From assembly GCA_035079385.1 (NCBI GenBank), contig JAVHKY010000005.1, positions 1,054,001 to 1,118,000 on the forward strand: DNA of 64,000 nucleotides, given 5' to 3'. The DNA is from Aspidiotus rigidus. Its lineage: Eukaryota > Arthropoda > Insecta > Hemiptera > Diaspididae. Positions 1 through 10,080 of the stretch are shown here, piece after piece. A program made the translations under genes and the position numbers. Every line of letters begins with the position of its first letter. Within the stretch, counting starts at the first letter, position 1. The notes beneath the pieces are model-generated. The model searched no databases. It saw nothing but the letters and a program-made list of their open reading frames with translations, and had not been told where the DNA came from.

Positions 1-8
1 GAAACCAA

Positions 9-570
9 ATGTGCGACGAATGCGACAGCCGTTGCTTACGAAACTTTGAAAAAAAGGAACCGCAAATACGCCGCACTAGCGCAATTTTTTCCTCGAAATT
101 GAGTCGCGCCCTCCGCCCCTTCGGTTTCCGTCCGGTGTTTTATAATCCTACGACGGTAAAAGGGCTGTTATTCAGGTCAAAGGACCCTACCCCGTCCCTT
201 GAAAAGAGCGAAGTTTATAGCATAGCCTGCAGGGACTGTAATGGGATGTATGTAGGCGAGACTAGTCGTCAGATTAAAACTAGATCGAGTGGCCGAGCAC
301 CTAAAAGATTAAGAAAAAAGGAATTTGGGCGAATCCGCATTTGCTGACCACCTTATAACTAGTGGTCATGGTTTCAGGGAGGGGTCAGAAACCCTCCTCC
401 ACAGAAAGAAGGCTTACTTCAAACGCCGTGCTCTGGAAAACATTGAAATGATTCGTCATCTTAACAGCGACAATATAAATCTACTCAACAGGTACATTCC
501 GGACGAGGGGTTGGTCGAGCTAGTTTACGAGTATGACTCACAGTCTCATACTTCGCTAGTTCAATCATGA
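9..570 (+). pseudogene. Penelope-like element, GIY-YIG tail, frameshifted
   Basis: C-terminal part of a Penelope-like retroelement protein, related to the longer copy at 5872-7887. The first part (9 to about 300) covers the linker and the start of the GIY-YIG endonuclease: a CRDC pair followed by MYVGETSRQ. The reading frame then shifts near 295-330, and a second frame (325-570) continues with the conserved blocks FADHLITSG, YFKRRALENIE and YIPDEGLVELVYEY, ending at a stop at 568-570. The same blocks occur in the same order in the other copy. The reverse transcriptase part would lie left of the window. The frameshift means this copy cannot encode a working endonuclease. Confidence 0.85.
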
Positions 571-1459
571 TTTCCTCTCCTCCGTCGTTGTGACTGTACT
601 TTTTTCCCATCTCGTCGAGTCGCTTTTTATCTACGCTTGAAAATGGTTGTTTAACCAAAAGCGCGCTCGCGGCTTCCGTTTTATTTCATTTTTCTGCGGT
701 TCTTGCAAATTGCTCTCCAGTTTATTTTTTCAAGTACTGTGGAGCTTTTCTTCGATTTGAACGAGAAGCTTAAAAAACCAGTCGTATGGAACGAATTTCG
801 TTCCGATTTTGAAAGTGGAAGTCTGGAAAAGTAGAAACGTTTTTCAGTCTATGTCCGACCATGTAAAGCGCAGAAGTAGAGATTTTTTCAAATTCTTCTT
901 CCGTATAGCTGAGAGTCCACGTTTCACTTCCGATAATAAGAAAGCGAGAAAGAGGAAGAAAGTGGGAATTAAAGGAGAAGATTTTCCCTGTTGCCTAATT
1001 TGATTAAGGTTGATGAGTTTTTTCCGGAACAGTCAACGGCTGACGCCAAATTCTCTAAAAAATATCCCCAACCTCCATAGAACAGGATCTAAGAATTGCA
1101 TGAATTTCCATTGTTATTAAGAAAAGTATCAATTTTTAACGTGTCATTCATTTAGCGTTAATTTCTAAGTCTCAGAAAATAGTAAACCCAACATCAAGTT
1201 GTTCCGGTTTTGAATTGATACCTTCAATTTTAAAAAACAAAGAGCAGCAGAAGCAGATATCTCACTGCGTCAAGAGTTGTTGAAGTTTATTTTAAACAAT
1301 AGGTAGATTGTAGGTACGGTCTCATATACTTCATTAGGCTTTATTGTAAAAGTTGATAGAAGTCGTAATTGCAGGTAGTATAATTTGTCACGTTTTATTC
1401 GAGCACTTTGAAAACATGTTTCATTTCACGCACGTTCAGGATTTTAGTGCATAAGTTAT
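571..1459. other. Penelope-like 3' remainder and unassigned DNA
   Basis: No gene seen. The stretch from about 640 to 720 resembles the sequence just after the stop of the larger Penelope-like copy (both have a TTTAACC/TTAACC block followed by a TTTTAT...TCTGCGGT block), so the first 150 bases are probably the 3' untranslated part of the broken element. From about 780 onward I see only AT-rich sequence with no convincing coding potential. Confidence 0.45.
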
Positions 1460-1472
1460 CAGGGTGTCTATC

Positions 1473-1575
1473 AGTCAAGTAAGTCAAGTAAATCAAGTAA
1501 AAGTCAAGTATTTGATAAAAGGTCAAGTAAACAAGTAAAAGTCAAGTATCTTCATTAACGGCCAAGTAAAAATGG
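1473..1575. repeat. GTCAAGTAA minisatellite
   Basis: Irregular tandem copies of a 9- to 12-nt unit around GTCAAGTAA, with intervening A-runs. Single copies of the same motif recur near the opposite end of the host element (about 2448-2465), so the motif is part of its subterminal sequence on both sides. Confidence 0.7.
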
Positions 1576-1636
1576 AAAAAATAACAAAAACTTTTGAAAA
1601 AAGCAAAAAAAAAAACTCAAAGGTTTTCTAATGGAG

Positions 1637-2400
1637 TTGAACGAGGGGTGGCAGGGAACCTGTTCTTTTGAGCACGTGGGATCATTGTGACGTCGTAGGC
1701 CCCGCCCCTAAGCTATATATGTGATGTGTCATGGGAAGCCTAGGCATAAGTCGGAGAATTTTTTTCCCCAGTTTCTGCCCAATTATGATTCTCTACTCAT
1801 TTTCGAGTCGTTTGGTTCGAATTTGAAGTCAACTTTTTTTCCGACTTATGCCTGGGTTTCCCATGACACATCACATATGATAGGAGGGCACTTGGAGAAA
1901 GATTCGGAAAATTGCCGAGCTCCAAGCTTTGCCGGATAGCATACGTTTTTTGTGACACCCCCCCACCCCCCCCCCCGATAAAATAGGTATTTGACCTTTT
2001 CTTTTTAGCGGGGAACCTGTTTTATCGGGAGTTTTTCGGAAAAAATGTCCGCTTTCCGGCCGGCCGGCAAAGCTTCGAGCTCGAAAATGTTTTAAGCGCA
2101 CCTCCAAATCCCTCTCCTATCATATATAGCTTGTGGGCGGGGCCTTCGACGTCACAATCTGATGACGTCATGGATACTTTTTTTCAAGTTCCTCTCCTAT
2201 TATGGATAGCTACGAAGTCCGGGACTGTGACGTCACAATCTGATGACGTCATAGATCAATATTTTTCAAGTTCCCTTCCTATTATTTATATATAGAATCA
2301 AAGTCCGGGCTGAGACGTCACAATCTACGTTTTTCAGATCGCACGTGTGCCATAAAACAAGTTCCCTGCCACCCCTCGTTTAACTGTGTTAAAGAACTCG
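1637..2400. repeat. Family A repeat copy with TGACGTCA clusters
   Basis: Bounded by an inverted pair: AACGAGGGGTGGCAGGGAAC at the left and its near reverse complement (GTTCCCTGCCACCCCTCGTT) at the right. Inside are the family A motifs found throughout the window: TATATGATAGGAG with its complement CCTCTCCTATCATATATAGC, and paired TGACGTCA palindromes separated by CAATCTGA (around 2150-2180 and 2230-2250). ORFs in it are poor and overlap repeats, so I treat it as non-coding. Confidence 0.65.
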
Positions 2401-2503
2401 TGAGGTTTTTATTTTTTCTTGCTCGTTAACTGGTTTACTTCCAAAAAAGGTCAAGTAAATGTCAAATATTTTCAGAATTTCCTTTCAGTAGACACCCTGT
2501 AAA

Positions 2504-3130
2504 TTAAGATGATGGATACTAACGTGTCCTCTTTGGAGAAACAATTGGATATGTGCTTTGAAGCCTTTTCCTTCGAACCTAAGGTCATGAGAATGCTCAG
2601 GTCTCTGCCTCAATGACGTCACATCATCTTTCAGCTATTTCTTCCGCAGCCTTACGAGTATCTACAGCTCAAAGATCAGTGTTTTCAAGTTTCTCCCCTC
2701 ATAATATAATTATATCGATGATTTTCCCTAGTCCCCTTGATGACGTTACGCTCTCTCTAGCTACGCTCTTTATGCCCAGCCTCATTCTTATTGCTAAGAA
2801 GTCATAATTTCTCTGATTCGTTCTCATCATATTTGTGGCGCAAGTCTCTAAAATGGGCCAATATTATGTCTAACCTCACATTTTCCCCTCCCTTCCGTCT
2901 GCTAACCTGTATTTTCAAGAAAAAAAGAAAAAAACAACCGTGGCACAGCCCAGAAGCTAACGTATTTCCTTTAAAGATGCGTAGTCTTTCTACCTATTAC
3001 ATCGACTTCGATCAGAGGAAATGGGTTTCTTTCTCTATGTCAAACGGACCAATAACGGACCAATTCAACTTCCCTCGAATTGCCTCAATGTCACTTACGC
3101 ACTTTGTACTTGTCACTGTCGATATATAGC
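2504..3130. other. Unassigned region, no gene seen
   Basis: Two short open frames (2613-2807 and 2791-3129) have no recognisable domain, overlap each other and sit between family A copies. I see no splice structure and no RNA gene; probably decayed repeat sequence. Confidence 0.35.
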
Positions 3131-3330
3131 TTGAAGGTCGAAATTTTTCCAAGTCCCCGTCCCAAAGCTCCATATTACGAGCTTGTGACGTCTCAATTTG
3201 ATGACGTCATAGGTCAGTCTTGTGATATCACAATTTACATTCTGCAGATCCTACGTGCCCCATAACACCGGTTCCTGCCACTCTTCGTTCAACTCCGTTG
3301 AAGAACCTGTTTCTAAGTCCCTCTCCTATC
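3131..3330. repeat. Family A repeat fragment
   Basis: Carries the recurrent order of blocks: GATATATAGCTTGAAGGTCG, TTTTTCCAAGTCCC, a TGACGTC/TGATGACGTCATAGG pair, then GGTTCCTGCCACTCTTCGTT and CCTCTCCTATCATATATCAC. One boundary resembles the TTCCCTGC...CTCGTTCAAC terminus of the other copies. Confidence 0.55.
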
Positions 3331-3380
3331 ATATATCACTCGATAGTCGAAATTTAAATGAAGAGTCAATCAGCTTTGGT

Positions 3381-3460
3381 TGCCACCTTTTTAATTAATA
3401 TTGTTGAACAATAATTGACGTTTCGATGCACTTAGTCGTTATCATCAGGAGATAGTTTAG
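3381..3460 (-). ncRNA. Decayed hammerhead-like motif, Penelope relic
   Basis: Read on the minus strand, 3417-3450 gives CCTGATGA, then ACGACTAAGTGC, then GAAACGTC. CUGAUGA and GAAAC are the two conserved strands of the hammerhead core, and hammerhead ribozymes are known in the terminal repeats of Penelope-like elements. The intervening helix II can no longer pair well (its arms mismatch at two or more positions), so activity is unlikely. It is followed by an AT-rich stretch and GGTGGCAACCAAAGC. No ORF is attached; this looks like an orphan terminal repeat. Confidence 0.4.
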
Positions 3461-3639
3461 AGAAAGCCTAGTTTATCGGACAGGATGATACTGTATCGTC
3501 TGTCGGGCTTAGTATAGCCTAATTGCGAGCGGAGTGAGCAAAATTTCTTAACCCTTTTTCACAAAAATATCTGATCAGCCCAACTTTGGCGCGGTTCCAA
3601 ATTTCTCTTAAAATAGGTCTTAGTCCATCGTCCGGCGTC

Positions 3640-5065
3640 CGGCGAAATCTGACCTATGACGTCATCAAATCGTGACGTTACAAGTATTGACCTATGATGT
3701 CATCAGATGGCGTTGTCACAGGGAGGTTGAATTGAGCCATAATACGTATATATGATAGGAGTAGAACTTGGAAAAATTTCAACGTTCGATCCATATATTA
3801 TTTGACAGCAGAGGGACTTCAGGGTGTCTACCGTCCCTATAATTCCAATAAACTCTATAAAAGCCCAATATTTGAAAAATGTTCCAATAAACCTCGTAAA
3901 AGTTCATCAATTTCATTTCTGACCCAATAAAAAAATTGAAATTTGAATTCCTAGGTTGCACAGGATCTTTAACAGGGAACCTGTTTTATAGGGTGACTTT
4001 TCGGAAGAAATGTCCGTCGTCCGGCCGGCCGGCAACCTTGAAGTCGTATCGTATATAGCTTGGAGGTCGTATCATGTATAGCTTTGTAAGTCCCAGGAGG
4101 CCGCAATTACCTTTCCTACGAGTATCACGTGTAGCTTGGATGTCGTATCGTGTGTAGCTTTGAAGTCGAAATTTTTCCAAGTGCCCCTCCTATCATTGTA
4201 TAGCTCAGAGGCTGAAATTCTTTCAAGTCCACCTCCTATCATAATTGTATAGCTCGGAGGTGGAAATTTCAACAGGAAATCTGTTTTATCGGGGAAGGGG
4301 GGTTCCGGAAAAAATGCCCGTTGGCCGGCAACCTGAAGGTAGTTTAGAGGTCCCCCTCCTATCATATAAATATATATCTCGGAGGTTGAAAATTTTTCCA
4401 ATTCCTTCTACCATATGTACTCCAAATTCTGAACCTGTGACGTCACAATTTGATGAGGTCACAGGTCAGGCTTGTGATGTCACAATCCGATGACGTCTCA
4501 TATTTTTCAGATCCCTTGTGTCCCATAAAACTGGTTCCCTGTCAACCCTCGTTTGATTCCGTTGAAGAACCCGTGAGTTTTTTTCAATTTCTTCTATATA
4601 CCTCCAAAGTTTGGGCTCGTGACGTCACAATTTGTTGACGTCATAGATTAGTTTTCTCAAGTCCCAATTTTCTCGTATCACATAAGTTTTCTAAATCCGT
4701 GCCTCAAAAAACAGGTTCCCTGGAATCCCTGCCTCTCCTAGCTCGTTTAATTCCGTTAAATGACCCGTGAATTTTTTTTTTCATCAATTTTGATGGTATT
4801 TTAAGGCAAATTATCAAGTTTAGAGGAGGTTCGAGCCCTTTGACACTGCCTCCTGCTACACCACTTGAATCATAGTTTTGTGAAACACCTTTCAAGAGCC
4901 CTATAAAAGTCCACCATTTTCAATTTTTGAATTTGGTCAACACCCTGGACTTGGAAAAATTTCGACTTCTGAGCCATTCTGCTAATAAAGAATAGGAAGG
5001 CAACTTGGACCCGTAGAAAACAATTCGACCCATCGGACAGATTCCCCGCTATCCTCGTTCAACTT
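3640..5065. repeat. Family A cluster, several broken copies
   Basis: Dense mixture of family A blocks in both orientations: CAGGGAACCTGTTTTAT, CCTCCTATCATATATAGC with GAGGTCGAAATTTTTCC, and TGACGTCACAATTTGATGA pairs at about 3657-3715, 4438-4500 and 4618-4645. GGCCGGCCGGCAACC occurs near 4020 and a related block near 4315, and also near 2058 in the first copy, so the copies share internal sequence. No coding region is supported here. Confidence 0.6.
3820..4947. mobile_element. TIR element, ends CAGGGTGT / ACACCCTG
   Basis: Starts CAGGGTGTCTACC and ends AACACCCTG, the same terminus as the element at 1460-2499. GACTT is present just before the left end and just after the right end, a possible short remnant of a target duplication. 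The interior is occupied by family A sequence, so the two families are nested. No transposase. Confidence 0.4.
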
Positions 5066-5269
5066 CGTTAAGGAAGATGTGGTTTTTCCAGGAGTAGTCC
5101 TACTCAAAACCCGATACCCATGTTTGGCCTAGTACAGAGAAAGCTTAACTTAGTATAGGACGAAGATGGACTAGTTAGCCTATGTAGCTCCTAGTATATT
5201 GTATGTCAAATCTAGTGTGGCCTAGTATAATGCAGGTGAAGGATGTAGGTGTCGGAGTAGCGGAAGCCG

Positions 5270-5400
5270 AAATTTTTTCGAAGTTCCTAAAGTAGATCAA
5301 AGTCACTAATGACTTTATCAGGTGTGACGAGTAATTCAGAGACACACGAAGTCGTCATCAGACAAACGTAGGGTCTGAGCCTAGCTTTAGCAATGCTTGT
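5270..5400 (-). repeat. Second Penelope-like terminal relic with stem
   Basis: On the minus strand this reads CTGATGACGACTTCGTG, later CCTGATAAAGTCATTAGTGA. The GTCATTAGTGAC stem-loop (5300-5311) is perfect and sits where hammerhead helix II would, but the core has CUGAUAA instead of CUGAUGA and the GAAAC strand is replaced, so it would not cleave. The link to Penelope-like terminal repeats is inferred from arrangement only. Confidence 0.3.
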
Positions 5401-5454
5401 GGCTATGAGTCAACTTGACAATATTAGGCTGATGACTGATCTGTTAGCTTAGTA

Positions 5455-5537
5455 TATGGGGTGAGGCCAAATGATGTTACCACTTTTCTTTAAGAGCTAG
5501 TGGAAAAGTTGTAACATCATTTTGCATAACCTCACTA
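5455..5537. mobile_element. 80-bp palindromic mini-element
   Basis: Near-perfect inverted repeat with arms of about 30 nt (GGGTGAGGCCAAATGATGTT on the left, AACATCATTTTGCATAACCTCAC on the right, here given as the 20-nt cores AACATCATTTTGCATAACCT) and a loop of about 14 nt, with TA at each border. The arm matches the terminus of the 541-bp element at 20514-21054 (GGGTGAGACAAAATGATGTT), so this looks like an extreme deletion derivative made almost only of the two ends. Confidence 0.6.
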
Positions 5538-5871
5538 ATATTGTTTACTTGGCCAGGAATGTCTGGAGTCCGAGCCTCTCCTAAGATGTCATCAGAGGAT
5601 TGAAAATTTTAGCACGCAAATCTTCACTTCATTCTTCTCTCGCCCCTTTGCTCGCATATAATTTTTATGTATGAGAAAAAAAAGTCCAAAAGTACTCCGT
5701 TAAACAAAAAGAAACAAGGTGAAAACTACCCTTACACATACTTTTTTCAAAAAAGACAAAGTACGTAGTATCTTCCTTTTTTAAAATTTATTTCGTAGTT
5801 TAAATTAATCGCGTATACAGAAAGACGTTAGCCTAATTAATTTGAATATTGACAGAATACTCAAAGAGTAG

Positions 5872-7887
5872 AGTAAACGAAAATTCTCGCAAGATGAAAC
5901 GTATTTGTTGGAGAAGGGTCTAAAATTTGGCCTACCTCCCCTTCCTAAAGATGAAACTCTTGCGAATGTCGTTGCCGACCTGACCATAAAAATTGGTCCC
6001 GGCGTGAGTATTCAATCAGCTTGCGCTGAACTAGTCCGCAACACCCCCCTCCCTCGTATAAACAATTACGCATGTGAGGTGATAGATAATTTGAGGAGGA
6101 AGGTCAGGGACCAGGGGTTAATCCTTACTAAAGCCGACAAGGGTAACGCGATCGTAGCCCTGGAGAAATCCTCCTACGTTTCCAAGGTTCAAGAAGTTCT
6201 CACTCAATGTGGAGCTATTGAAAATAGCTCTTTTAGCTTTCCTAACTACGTCAAAGAGGTTAGGAAGGTTGTGAACGGGAGTGAGTTTATCATAAAAAGT
6301 TCTTCGCTCAAAAAAGCCCTGCTTGTACCTAACCCTGTTCCTCCCCTCCTCTATGGGTTGCCAAAAGTTCACAAGATGAATACTCCTATGCGGCCTGTCG
6401 TTTCCTACGTCTCCTCCCCTGCCTATTTTCTGGCCAAGTTCTTGGATCGTTGGTTCAAGTCTCGAATCGAGTACGAGTCCCCCTACTCCGTTAAAAATTC
6501 GGTTTCTCTGGCCGAGAGGCTCAAAAATGTTACCTTGCCTCCGGGTACTAGCCTCTGCTCATTTGATGTAGCCGGCCTCTTTCCCAACATACCAAAGGCC
6601 CATACTATGCAGTATATGGGTGACCTACTTGTAAAGTTCAACATTCCTCATAACGAGATACAGGAATTTTTTGGCCTCCTTAATACGTGCTGGTCCCCTA
6701 ATTTCTGTAAGTTCAATGGGAAATTTTACGAGTTTCCTGAGGAGGTAGGAATCCCCATCGGCTCTCCTTTGGGCTCTCTCGTTTCGGAGATATTTATGTC
6801 CAGATTTGAGGTTGACTTGTTTTCCTCTGGCCAAGTGCTACTGAGTCACATCCACTACTGGCACCGATATGTGGACGATATATTATGTGCGTGGACCGGT
6901 CCTCAAGGGCTCCTTGGTGAGTTTCTTCAGTATCTGAATAAAATGTATCCCTCCATAAAATTTACTACAGAAATTGGAGGTTCTTCTATAAACTTTCTGG
7001 ATCTCACTATCTCTGATAGAGATGGGGACCATGAATTTGCGATATTCAGGAAGGATACTTCGACCGATACAGTTGTCCACGGATCGTCCTTCTGTCCATT
7101 TTCTCATAAGATCGCTGCCTTCAATAGTTATACTCATCGACTGACTAACATTCCGCTAAGTCAACCAGCTTTCCAAAAGGAGCTGGCGACCATTAAGCAC
7201 TTGGCCGCTGTGAATGAGGTCAACTTGGACATTGATCGTATGGTCCGTAAAAAACTTACGAGGAAGGGCCTTGATTCTACCACTTCCCTCCCCCGCGATC
7301 TGAGTGGTAATAATAATAAGAGATTACGTTGGATCAAGCTCCCGTTTTTGGGTGAGTTTTCATCCAAGCTGACTCGTGTCCTCTGCTCCTTTGGCTTCAG
7401 GCCTGCTTTTTATAACCTCACTACTGTGAAGCGTTTGTTTGTTAGGCTAAAGGACCCCATCCCGCGGGGGGAGAGGAGCGGGGTGTACAAATTGGAGTGC
7501 AAGGATTGTAACGGCGTATACATAGGCGAGACGGGTCGCCAGCTTGGAATTCGAGTAGAAGAGCACCTTAAGGCCTGGAAGAAAGGTAATTCGGGTGATT
7601 CGGCCTTTGCGGACCACCTTATCTCCAGTGGTCGTACTTTCAAGGAAGGTTCGGCTACCCTTCTCCACAAGGAGAATTCTTACTTCAAGCGCGTTGCGTT
7701 GGAAAATATCGAAATAGTGCGTCATCTGAACAGTGACGATATTACCGTACTCAACAGGTATTTTCCGGACGAAGGTTTAGTTGAATTGGTCTACGAGTTT
7801 GAGGCTCGCTCGTTCAATCCTGATCTCGTTGGTATTCTGTTTTATGAGTCGTATCTGGGTCAGTGGCGTTCTAACTTTGCCCGATGA
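5872..7887 (+). CDS. Penelope-like reverse transcriptase/GIY-YIG protein
   Basis: Single open frame of about 672 codons from just after an in-frame stop at 5869. No ATG precedes the conserved block YLLEKGLKFGLP; the frame could be entered at TTG 5905 or, more likely, the copy has lost its N-terminus, because family members are usually longer. Domains in order: the DKG-containing N-terminal block (TKADKGNAIVAL), reverse transcriptase with LYGLPKVHK, SFDVAGLFPNIP, GIPIGSPLGSLVS and the catalytic HRYVDDIL, a linker, then a GIY-YIG nuclease with GVYKLECKDCNGVYIGETGR including the C-x2-C pair typical of Penelope proteins. No internal stop or frameshift. It would make and integrate element cDNA in the nucleus. 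Lack of a normal start is the main sign that this copy may not be autonomous. Confidence 0.9.
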   Translation, partial: SKRKFSQDETYLLEKGLKFGLPPLPKDETLANVVADLTIKIGPGVSIQSACAELVRNTPLPRINNYACEVIDNLRRKVRDQGLILTKADKGNAIVALEKSSYVSKVQEVLTQCGAIENSSFSFPNYVKEVRKVVNGSEFIIKSSSLKKALLVPNPVPPLLYGLPKVHKMNTPMRPVVSYVSSPAYFLAKFLDRWFKSRIEYESPYSVKNSVSLAERLKNVTLPPGTSLCSFDVAGLFPNIPKAHTMQYMGDLLVKFNIPHNEIQEFFGLLNTCWSPNFCKFNGKFYEFPEEVGIPIGSPLGSLVSEIFMSRFEVDLFSSGQVLLSHIHYWHRYVDDILCAWTGPQGLLGEFLQYLNKMYPSIKFTTEIGGSSINFLDLTISDRDGDHEFAIFRKDTSTDTVVHGSSFCPFSHKIAAFNSYTHRLTNIPLSQPAFQKELATIKHLAAVNEVNLDIDRMVRKKLTRKGLDSTTSLPRDLSGNNNKRLRWIKLPFLGEFSSKLTRVLCSFGFRPAFYNLTTVKRLFVRLKDPIPRGERSGVYKLECKDCNGVYIGETGRQLGIRVEEHLKAWKKGNSGDSAFADHLISSGRTFKEGSATLLHKENSYFKRVALENIEIVRHLNSDDITVLNRYFPDEGLVELVYEFEARSFNPDLVGILFYESYLGQWRSNFAR

Positions 7888-7943
7888 TGGTTTGTTAACC
7901 GAAAGATCTCGCATCTTCTCTTTTATATCTGCGGTCTTTGTAA

Positions 7944-8090
7944 TTGATTTTACCGACTTTTCTAACTAGAAAAGTGAGGTATTACACCCGTAGCAAGGTC
8001 AACAGGGGGAGTGGGCAATGAACTTTCTCGACGTTTTAGGGGTCCTAGATCACAACTAGCATGAAAAAATTTCAGGTTTCCTTATATATA
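7944..8090 (+). repeat. Direct repeat block, left copy
   Basis: Begins TTTTACCGACTTTTCTAACT and continues through AGAAAAGTGAGGTATT, a G-rich CAACAGGGGGAGTGG block, GACGTTTTAGG and TTCAGGTTTCCTTAT. The same order of blocks recurs at 9560-10080, there interrupted by about 360 bases. It lies in the 3' tail of the Penelope-like insertion and could be a partial terminal repeat of that element. It ends in a (TA) run. Confidence 0.6.
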
Positions 8091-8107
8091 TATATATATA
8101 TATATAA

Positions 8108-8440
8108 GATTTTTTTGTCCGCGGAACTCCTCCGAAACTACCCAATGGATTTTTTTGTAACTTAGCCATATTGTAGTAGTATATCTGAAGATGTGCACCT
8201 GCAATTTTTTTGAAAATCGGATGAGTAGTTCTCGAGAAATGTTCAATTTCTTGAGAAATTTTGCAGTATTTCGAGTACCTTTTTGTCCGCGGAACTCCTC
8301 CGAAACTACCCGATGGATTTTTTTGTAACTCGGCCATATTGTAGTATTATATTTGAAGATGTGCACCTGCATTTTTTTTGAGGATCGGATGAGTAGTTCT
8401 CGAGAAATTTTTACTTTTGTTGAAAAATTTTTCACTATGA
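8108..8440. repeat. Two tandem copies of a 170-bp unit
   Basis: Unit starts TTTTTGTCCGCGGAACTCCT and includes GATGTGCACCTGCA and GGATGAGTAGTTCTCGAGAA. The second copy starts about 170 bases after the first and is very similar. The open frames on the minus strand here are a by-product of the duplication. Confidence 0.8.
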
Positions 8441-9559
8441 CGAGTAGCTTCTTACGAATAGCTGCGAGTAGCTGCTTACGTTAGGAGAAGCGGATTTTCC
8501 TATACGTTTACCACTTTCGTTATCAGTACGTGTATTGTGAAGAACCTTTCATCATTCGACAGTTTCATTCTTTGTTCATTCTTTACCAAGGGTTCATTGG
8601 ATTTTATTTCCGATGAAACCTTTTCGTTCAAATTTAGTACACTTGTATCTCGCTTCCCACAGCCCCTAGAGCGTTGAATTTTGTTTTGTCAAATTTTATT
8701 TGTTTTGTTAAATTTATTTTTGAACGGATGTTGTTCATTTTTCTAGCTATTTTTCATTATTATTAGTCATACTCGATAGTTTTTTTTTTTTTTTTATTAT
8801 TATTATTTTACGAGCATTATAAACTGCACGAGAGTTATTTGCTCGGCGTTACAATCTTATTTTAGAACATTACTTGAATTAGGTTAAATTAGGTACGTAT
8901 TGGTGGAATTGAGTGGCGATCGAACGGAATTTGTTGGTGAATTATATGAAGTTGTAGAATTGAGTGGTGCGTAAATAAGTTAGGGTTGAGTCGATGGTTT
9001 CGGAGTTGTTGTTTAGTGCTGCATTGATATTGGAAGATATATTTAGGGAGGTTCGAGTGGGTTGCAGGAGGGGGCATGAGAAAAAAATGATCAACTGATA
9101 AATTTTCTTGGAGACAGTGAGGGCATGATGGAGGAGCGAGGTTAGTGAGAAGATAAGTATAAGTAAGACGAGTGTGGCCTATTCGCAGCCGAGCTAAAAT
9201 GACCTCCTCTTGCCTTGAATTTCGTTGGGATGAGGACCAAAATGTGGGTTCACGTTTTATTTTTCTTAATTTGTTATTCGACTGATTTTAGTGAAAACCT
9301 TGAGTTTGAATGATTAAGTACAATTTTTTAATCTTCATCAAGTGTGCTGATGCGAGACTACCTGGGTGATTTCACTCTTAATTAATAATTGATTTATTTG
9401 TCATTTTTTCATGTATGGGTACCATAATTAATAGTGGTTCATAGTTGATTTGAGGTGTCAAAAGAGATGGAAAGATTATTTTCAATTTGGACTGGCTTTT
9501 TTGAGTGAGATTTGAGATTAGACTAACGAGTAAACCGGGCTTGGGTGCTATATATTTTT
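8441..9559. other. Non-coding tail inside Penelope-like insertion
   Basis: AT-rich, with a T-run near 8780 and no supported ORF. I see no known RNA gene and no second transposon terminus here. Confidence 0.35.
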
Positions 9560-10080
9560 ACCGAATTTTCTAGCTAGAAAAGTGAGGTATTTTGTTAATA
9601 CGTTTGGAATGGTTGAAGCGTGAGGGAAGGAATGAGGGGTTGACTATTGGGTGATTGGTTGCTTCTTTCGTTTCGACATCGATTTTTTTAGTTTTTCGGG
9701 ATCTCGTTGTAGCTGGATTCCCAGATGAAGAATTTTGGGGTGGAGTGTGCATAGAAAATGGTGATATGATAGCGTGAAGGCAATTTATGAGTGCACGAGA
9801 GGAATAGCAGCTCGAGATAGCTTTAAGAGATGCCAGGAATCGGAAGTGATAAAGAATTGAACCACTCATCCTAATATACAGTATACTAGACTAATAATAT
9901 GCTAAGAATAAGGTATGGGAAAAAATGATTGTAGAGCTCTTTTTTATTAGAAACAACTGTTATAGCCTCGTAGCAGTTTGGACAGGGGGAGGGGGAGTGG
10001 TTTTTCTGGAGACGTTTTGTAGGTTTTAGATGACTCTTAGCCTAAATTATAACAAAATTCAGGTTTCCTTATTGGATTAT
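9560..10080 (+). repeat. Direct repeat block, right copy
   Basis: Right partner of the block at 7944-8090: TTTTACCGAATTTTCTAGCT, AGAAAAGTGAGGTATT, then about 360 bases of extra sequence, then CCTCGTAGCAGTTTGGACAG, GAGACGTTTTGTAGG and TTCAGGTTTCCTTATT. Divergence and the insertion suggest the duplication is not recent. Confidence 0.55.

Larger units (their letters stand above)
1460..2499. mobile_element. TIR element, ends CAGGGTGTCTA / TAGACACCCTG
   Basis: The segment starts with CAGGGTGTCTA and ends with the exact reverse complement TAGACACCCTG. Flanking octamers (TAAGTTAT and TAAATTAA) agree at six of eight positions, compatible with an old 8-bp duplication as made by hAT elements. There is no transposase; the interior holds a GTCAAGTAA minisatellite and a family A copy. 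The same terminus recurs at 3820-4947, so this is a repeated non-autonomous family. The superfamily is inferred. Confidence 0.55.
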
